A DNA stretch of 16,667 nt from UBA5070 sp039798065. Lineage in GTDB: Bacteria; Fibrobacterota; Fibrobacteria; UBA5070. The stretch lies in NCBI GenBank assembly GCA_039798065.1, contig JBDKGS010000064.1:1-16667 (forward strand), in the 5' to 3' direction. The position numbers and the translations under genes are program-made. The first letter of the stretch is position 1, and each line of letters begins with the position of its first letter. Of the stretch, positions 13,810 through 16,667 are shown in pieces. The notes beneath the pieces are model-generated. The model was not told the DNA's origin. It saw nothing but the letters and a program-made list of their open reading frames with translations, and ran no database searches.

Positions 13810-15054
13810 CTACCAGCGTCCGTCCAGCAGGATCTCGCCTTCCACGCACACCACCCGCACGTCGGGTTCGTCGTCGACCAGGAAGTCTTCCAATGCGTCG
13901 TCGGGGACATCGGCCGCTTCGACCGCGATCCAATCGGCCCACAGCCCGGCCTGCAGCTTTCCCGACGCCAGCCCCAACGCGCGCGCTCCGCCATCGGTGG
14001 CCCACGACAAAATCCGTCCCGATTCCAGGTCGGGGTGGGCTTGGTGTAGGGCCGCCATCTCGCGCCACATGGACAGGGCCGGTGCCGAAGCGAGCGAGTC
14101 GGTCCCCAGGCACACCGGAATCCTGTGGCGGACAAGATCTGACATGGGGATCGACGGGTGCAGGAAAAATCCGCGACTGGACGGGCACAGGCAGAGGTGC
14201 GCCCCCATGCGCGCCAGGCGCTGGACTTGGCTGGAAGACAGCGCGTACCCATGCACGGCCACGAAAGAAGCCGGTTGACCGAAGAAGCGATCGAAACGCT
14301 CCAGCGGATCTTCGCCCACCAGGATGTCGTGGTCCGGACAAATTTCGTCGACAAACACCTTGAGAGGCCCCATGCCCAGTTGGAACAGGTCGGCCTCTTC
14401 GCGACCTTCCATCAGGTGGATGGTGGTGACCCCATCGCGGTCGGCAAAGCGCCCAAGCCCCTTGAGCAGCTTGCCCGAGCAGGAGTAGAGGGCGTGCGGC
14501 ACGGCCAACGGGCGCACCCTGCCTCGAGGACCGGCGTCCACATAGTTATGCGCACGTTCCAGGATCGCATCGGCGCGCGATTCGTCCAGTCCCAGGCATT
14601 CCAGGGCCGCCAACCCGCGCGGCCCGTTATCGGGCAGGATCCTTCCGGGCAGGCCGGTGTTCGAAACGTCAAGAAATGTCGTGATCCCGTGGTGGAGCAT
14701 CTCGGTCGCGCCCAGTCGGATCGCCTGCGCCATTTCTCGATCGAATTCTTCCTCGCCCATCCGCGCCACGTCGTCGGCCTGGTGGCGGCGCAGGTCGCGC
14801 ACCCACGACGCGAAGCCGCCGCGCGCGGTGGTCCGGTCGCGCAGCCAGCCCAGTTCCAGATGCACATGCGCGTTGACAAGTCCTGGCATCAGCACCGAGC
14901 GCCCGCAATCCATCACGGTCTCGCCCAGCGGACGACCCTGGCGAAGTTTGCGCAGCGGCCCCACATCCTGGATCCGCCCGTTTTCCACGCGAAGGCCCCA
15001 TCCGGTTTCGATCCGGCCAGGTCCCATCCACATCCGCTCCGCCTGGACGATCAA
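13810..15054 (-). CDS. mqnX: Amidohydrolase, probable aminodeoxyfutalosine deaminase
   Basis: A 414-residue amidohydrolase-superfamily enzyme with the full set of metal and catalytic motifs in order: NAHVHLE (about residue 60), HALYSCS, HLMEGREE, HGYAL and LGTDSLAS. This is the pattern of the deaminase group acting on adenosine-like substrates (S-adenosylhomocysteine, methylthioadenosine, aminodeoxyfutalosine). Its neighbour 58 bases upstream is MqnA, so the natural substrate is most likely 6-amino-6-deoxyfutalosine, deaminated to futalosine in the cytoplasm during menaquinone synthesis. The start is a TTG at 15054 with GGGA nearby, giving the usual beta-strand opening (IVQAERMWMGPGRIETGWGL); an ATG at 15033 would cut that strand. 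The substrate choice rests on context; another nucleoside deaminase remains possible. Confidence 0.88.
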   Translation of the reverse strand: MIVQAERMWMGPGRIETGWGLRVENGRIQDVGPLRKLRQGRPLGETVMDCGRSVLMPGLVNAHVHLELGWLRDRTTARGGFASWVRDLRRHQADDVARMGEEEFDREMAQAIRLGATEMLHHGITTFLDVSNTGLPGRILPDNGPRGLAALECLGLDESRADAILERAHNYVDAGPRGRVRPLAVPHALYSCSGKLLKGLGRFADRDGVTTIHLMEGREEADLFQLGMGPLKVFVDEICPDHDILVGEDPLERFDRFFGQPASFVAVHGYALSSSQVQRLARMGAHLCLCPSSRGFFLHPSIPMSDLVRHRIPVCLGTDSLASAPALSMWREMAALHQAHPDLESGRILSWATDGGARALGLASGKLQAGLWADWIAVEAADVPDDALEDFLVDDEPDVRVVCVEGEILLDGRW

Positions 15055-15112
15055 TCCAGGTCCCGCCGGAGAGAGTGCCGCGACGCGTCCGACTCCTTTG
15101 GTGGAACCTGGA

Positions 15113-15856
15113 TCAGGCCCACGGAATGCTGCCGGCCCCTACGCCCAGTTCGGCGGCCTTGCTCGCGTAAAGGTCGGCGCCCGAACGGTAGCGGTCGTCC
15201 AATCGGAAGTGGATGTTGGCGCGCAGGTAGTCGGAGGCGATCTTGGTGGTCACCACGTTCTGCATCCGGACAATTTCCGTCATCCGGTTCATGCCCTTGC
15301 GGAGGATCTCCACCAGGGCGGCGTCCACCTCCTGCAGACGGATTTTGTCTTTGGCGAGCTTGCCCGACGCGACCCATCCGGCGAAGACCATGGGAAGTCC
15401 TGTCTGGTTCTTCCAGGCGGCGGCCAGGTCGGTGCCTTCGAACGACGGGTCGTGCTTGAAGGCTGCGTCGCCGATCACGACCCTGGCGCCTGGCGCGGTT
15501 CCGATCTCGGGATCGACACCCGATGCCTGCTTCAGGACCATCCGGCAGAGCAGGTTGGAAGAGCGCGAAGCGGGATCGGGTTGGAATTTCCGAATGCCCT
15601 CGATCGGGTCGCGATGCAACAGCAAGACGGTGCGCACGGGTCCGTCGGCCGCGATTCCCAAGCTGGGCAGGACGCGCCAGTCCGGGCGCTCGAGCACGGC
15701 CCCCAGCGGAAGCGTCGCGAGATCGCAATCCCCATTGTCCAGCCACTGCACCAGTTTGGAGGGCACTGCCTTTTCGATGAACGGCATGCAATGGATGAGC
15801 GGGGCGGCATTCAGGTACGGTACGGCGGCGATCCGGAGGTCCCGAAGTGGATCCAC
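15113..15856 (-). CDS. mqnA: Chorismate dehydratase MqnA (futalosine menaquinone pathway)
   Basis: A 247-residue protein with the MqnA pattern from start to end: RIAAVPYLNAAPLI, CDLATLPLGAVLE, VRTVLLLHRDPIEGIRKF, SRSSNLLCRMVL, ARVVIGDAAF and WKNQTGLPMVFAGWVA. MqnA removes water from chorismate to give 3-enolpyruvyl-benzoate, the first committed step of the futalosine pathway, in the cytoplasm. It has a periplasmic-binding-protein-like fold without a signal peptide. I use the GTG at 15856, with GGAGG 8 bases upstream; an open frame reaches 47 codons further but is low-complexity and covers the end of the previous gene. The previous gene stops 4 bases before this start, so the genes are co-transcribed. 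The amidohydrolase that follows is probably a later step of the same pathway. Confidence 0.93.
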   Translation of the reverse strand: MDPLRDLRIAAVPYLNAAPLIHCMPFIEKAVPSKLVQWLDNGDCDLATLPLGAVLERPDWRVLPSLGIAADGPVRTVLLLHRDPIEGIRKFQPDPASRSSNLLCRMVLKQASGVDPEIGTAPGARVVIGDAAFKHDPSFEGTDLAAAWKNQTGLPMVFAGWVASGKLAKDKIRLQEVDAALVEILRKGMNRMTEIVRMQNVVTTKIASDYLRANIHFRLDDRYRSGADLYASKAAELGVGAGSIPWA

Positions 15857-15860
15857 GTGC

Positions 15861-16259
15861 TTAACCTCCGCTCCAGGATGCCGACTCGCGAACCTGGGGC
15901 GGAACCGGCGGTTCGGGCCATTCTTCCGGTGGTGGTGGAAGTTTGTCGTAGTCGTCGAGCTCGTCGTCGGAACCGGACAGGAATCCCGCTTCGACAAGAA
16001 GTGTCACCGCTTTTCCCAGCTTGGAAGGCGATTCCATTCCCCAATGCTCGAGGACGTCGAGGGTGAGCACGCCAAAGCGTTCCTGGACGGTTCCAAAGAA
16101 TCCCATGGTCACCTGCTCGGAACCCAGGTGAGGGCCATCGCCGGCCATCGAACGGCGCAGTGACAGGCCGTGGATGACCGCCAACAGGAGGCGCAAACCT
16201 TCTTCGCCGAATCCGTTTTCCTGCGCCAAGGGCTGGAGGAAGGGCCCGTTATCCGACAT
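15861..16259 (-). CDS. Small Minf_1886-like protein
   Basis: A 132-residue soluble protein. The ATG at 16259 starts 19 bases after the PEGA gene stop; AAGGAAG lies somewhat far upstream (about 13 bases). A longer frame to 16349 would overlap the PEGA gene and is low-complexity. The central block, with FGVLTLDVLEHWGMESPSKL followed by LVEAGFLSGSDDE and then DYDKL, resembles the Minf_1886 family (small conserved proteins best known from Planctomycetes and Verrucomicrobia), which carry FG-x5-VL-x2-WG, an LVE-x-G segment and an acidic end. The tail is proline- and glutamate-rich (PPPPEEWPEPPVPP). No enzymatic motif is visible. It ends 4 bases before the mqnA start, so it is expressed with menaquinone genes, but a link in function is not shown. 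Confidence 0.75.
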   Translation of the reverse strand: MSDNGPFLQPLAQENGFGEEGLRLLLAVIHGLSLRRSMAGDGPHLGSEQVTMGFFGTVQERFGVLTLDVLEHWGMESPSKLGKAVTLLVEAGFLSGSDDELDDYDKLPPPPEEWPEPPVPPQVRESASWSGG

Positions 16260-16278
16260 GGTGGCTGCCTGTTCTTCC

Positions 16279-16667
16279 TTAGAGGCTGAAATTCTCGGCG
16301 GTGTTGGTGCCAGATTGGATGTCGATGGTGCGGGTCTTCGAAAGGACACCGGAGCGGACGGTCACTTTCTGGCTGCCGACAGGGAGCTCCACCAACTTCG
16401 GGGTCTTGCCCATCGATTTGCCGCCCACCACAATCTCGGCCCCAACCGGCGCGCTCGAAATGTAGAGCCGACCGGTTCCACTGTTTCCGCCATCGGCGGA
16501 AAGCTGGACATTGACGGTGCCGCGCGTTTCTTCCGGATCGATTCCCTTGCTCTGTTTGCGATACCCCGCCAAGCTGAATTCGAGGTTACCCACGCGCTTG
16601 AAGGTGATTTCGCAAGGTGTCACGCCCATTCTGGTGCCATCCAGCGTGACGGTCGCGCCGCTGGGGC
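16279..16667 (-). CDS. PEGA-repeat protein, 5' partial
   Basis: The frame is open to the right edge (an in-frame ATG at 16629 lies within a PEGA repeat and is not the start). The visible 128 residues contain two PEGA domains: the first from SGATVTLDGTRMGVTPCEIT to about FSLAGYRKQ, the second from APVGAEIVVGGKSMGKTP to VTVRSG. PEGA domains are small extracytoplasmic beta modules found in surface proteins and at the ends of bacterial protein kinases. Which of these it is cannot be told without the missing N-terminus. A linker rich in Gly, Asn and Ser joins the repeats, and the protein ends 25 residues after the second. It heads the visible part of the leftward mqnA operon. Confidence 0.87.
   Translation of the reverse strand, partial: PSGATVTLDGTRMGVTPCEITFKRVGNLEFSLAGYRKQSKGIDPEETRGTVNVQLSADGGNSGTGRLYISSAPVGAEIVVGGKSMGKTPKLVELPVGSQKVTVRSGVLSKTRTIDIQSGTNTAENFSL

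Noticed and set aside
15857..15997. Extension of mqnA by 47 codons upstream (including a Thr/His-rich stretch)
   Set aside because: It runs over the end of the previous gene, has no family match, and the GTG at 15856 has a GGAGG at proper distance.
14158..16066. Two long + strand open frames (433 and 469 codons) opposite mqnX, mqnA and the Minf_1886-like gene
   Set aside because: Composition is Arg/His/Pro-rich and no domain is visible; they cross three well-supported genes on the other strand.

Overview
The window looks like a chromosomal segment of a GC-rich Gram-negative bacterium, most likely a member of the Fibrobacterota. The main pointers are a TIGR02147-family protein (as I recall, named for a large Fibrobacter succinogenes paralogous family), many lipoproteins with clear lipoboxes, a large Ig-like/RCC1 surface lipoprotein, and menaquinone synthesis by the futalosine route. 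The assignment is inferred from protein families only.

Region 1 (1-7073, + strand) has three overlapping genes. The first is a large protein, open at the left edge, with an OmpA-like segment, a peptidoglycan-binding segment and a glycine-rich hydrophobic part. It overlaps an ankyrin-repeat lipoprotein, which overlaps a 1235-residue lipoprotein with Ig-like repeats and a C-terminal RCC1 propeller. The first two may be a toxin and its periplasmic immunity protein (inference). A strong hairpin at 7098-7123 separates this group from the convergent operon to its right.

Region 2 (7167-12607, - strand) reads leftward as one tightly packed run of eight genes: a TIGR02147 putative regulator, a GTGSQTGN-type lipoprotein, a triheme c-type cytochrome lipoprotein, a DUF4266-like lipoprotein ending in Gly-Cys-Gly-Cys, a DUF3570-like outer-membrane protein, a TlpA/ResA-like thioredoxin, a DsbD/CcdA-like membrane electron carrier and a secreted fibronectin-III-like protein. 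Four junctions are overlaps or 1-nt gaps. I read it as an envelope redox module: DsbD-like protein and TlpA move reducing equivalents outward, and the cytochrome, DUF4266 and DUF3570 proteins are the clients or electron-transfer parts. This is the most interesting system in the window.

Region 3 (12644-13809) holds a second lipoprotein, paralogous to the one in region 2 and exactly as long (217 residues), flanked by two intergenic regions. The left one has two leftward terminators and three copies of TGCGAACA; the right one has two further copies of the TGCGAAC core. These may be operator sites shared by both lipoprotein loci.

Region 4 (13810-16667, - strand) is an operon running leftward from the right edge: a partial PEGA-repeat protein, a small Minf_1886-like protein, MqnA (chorismate dehydratase) and an amidohydrolase that fits aminodeoxyfutalosine deaminase (MqnX). 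The last two are steps of menaquinone synthesis. No tRNA, rRNA, CRISPR array, insertion sequence or phage gene was seen.
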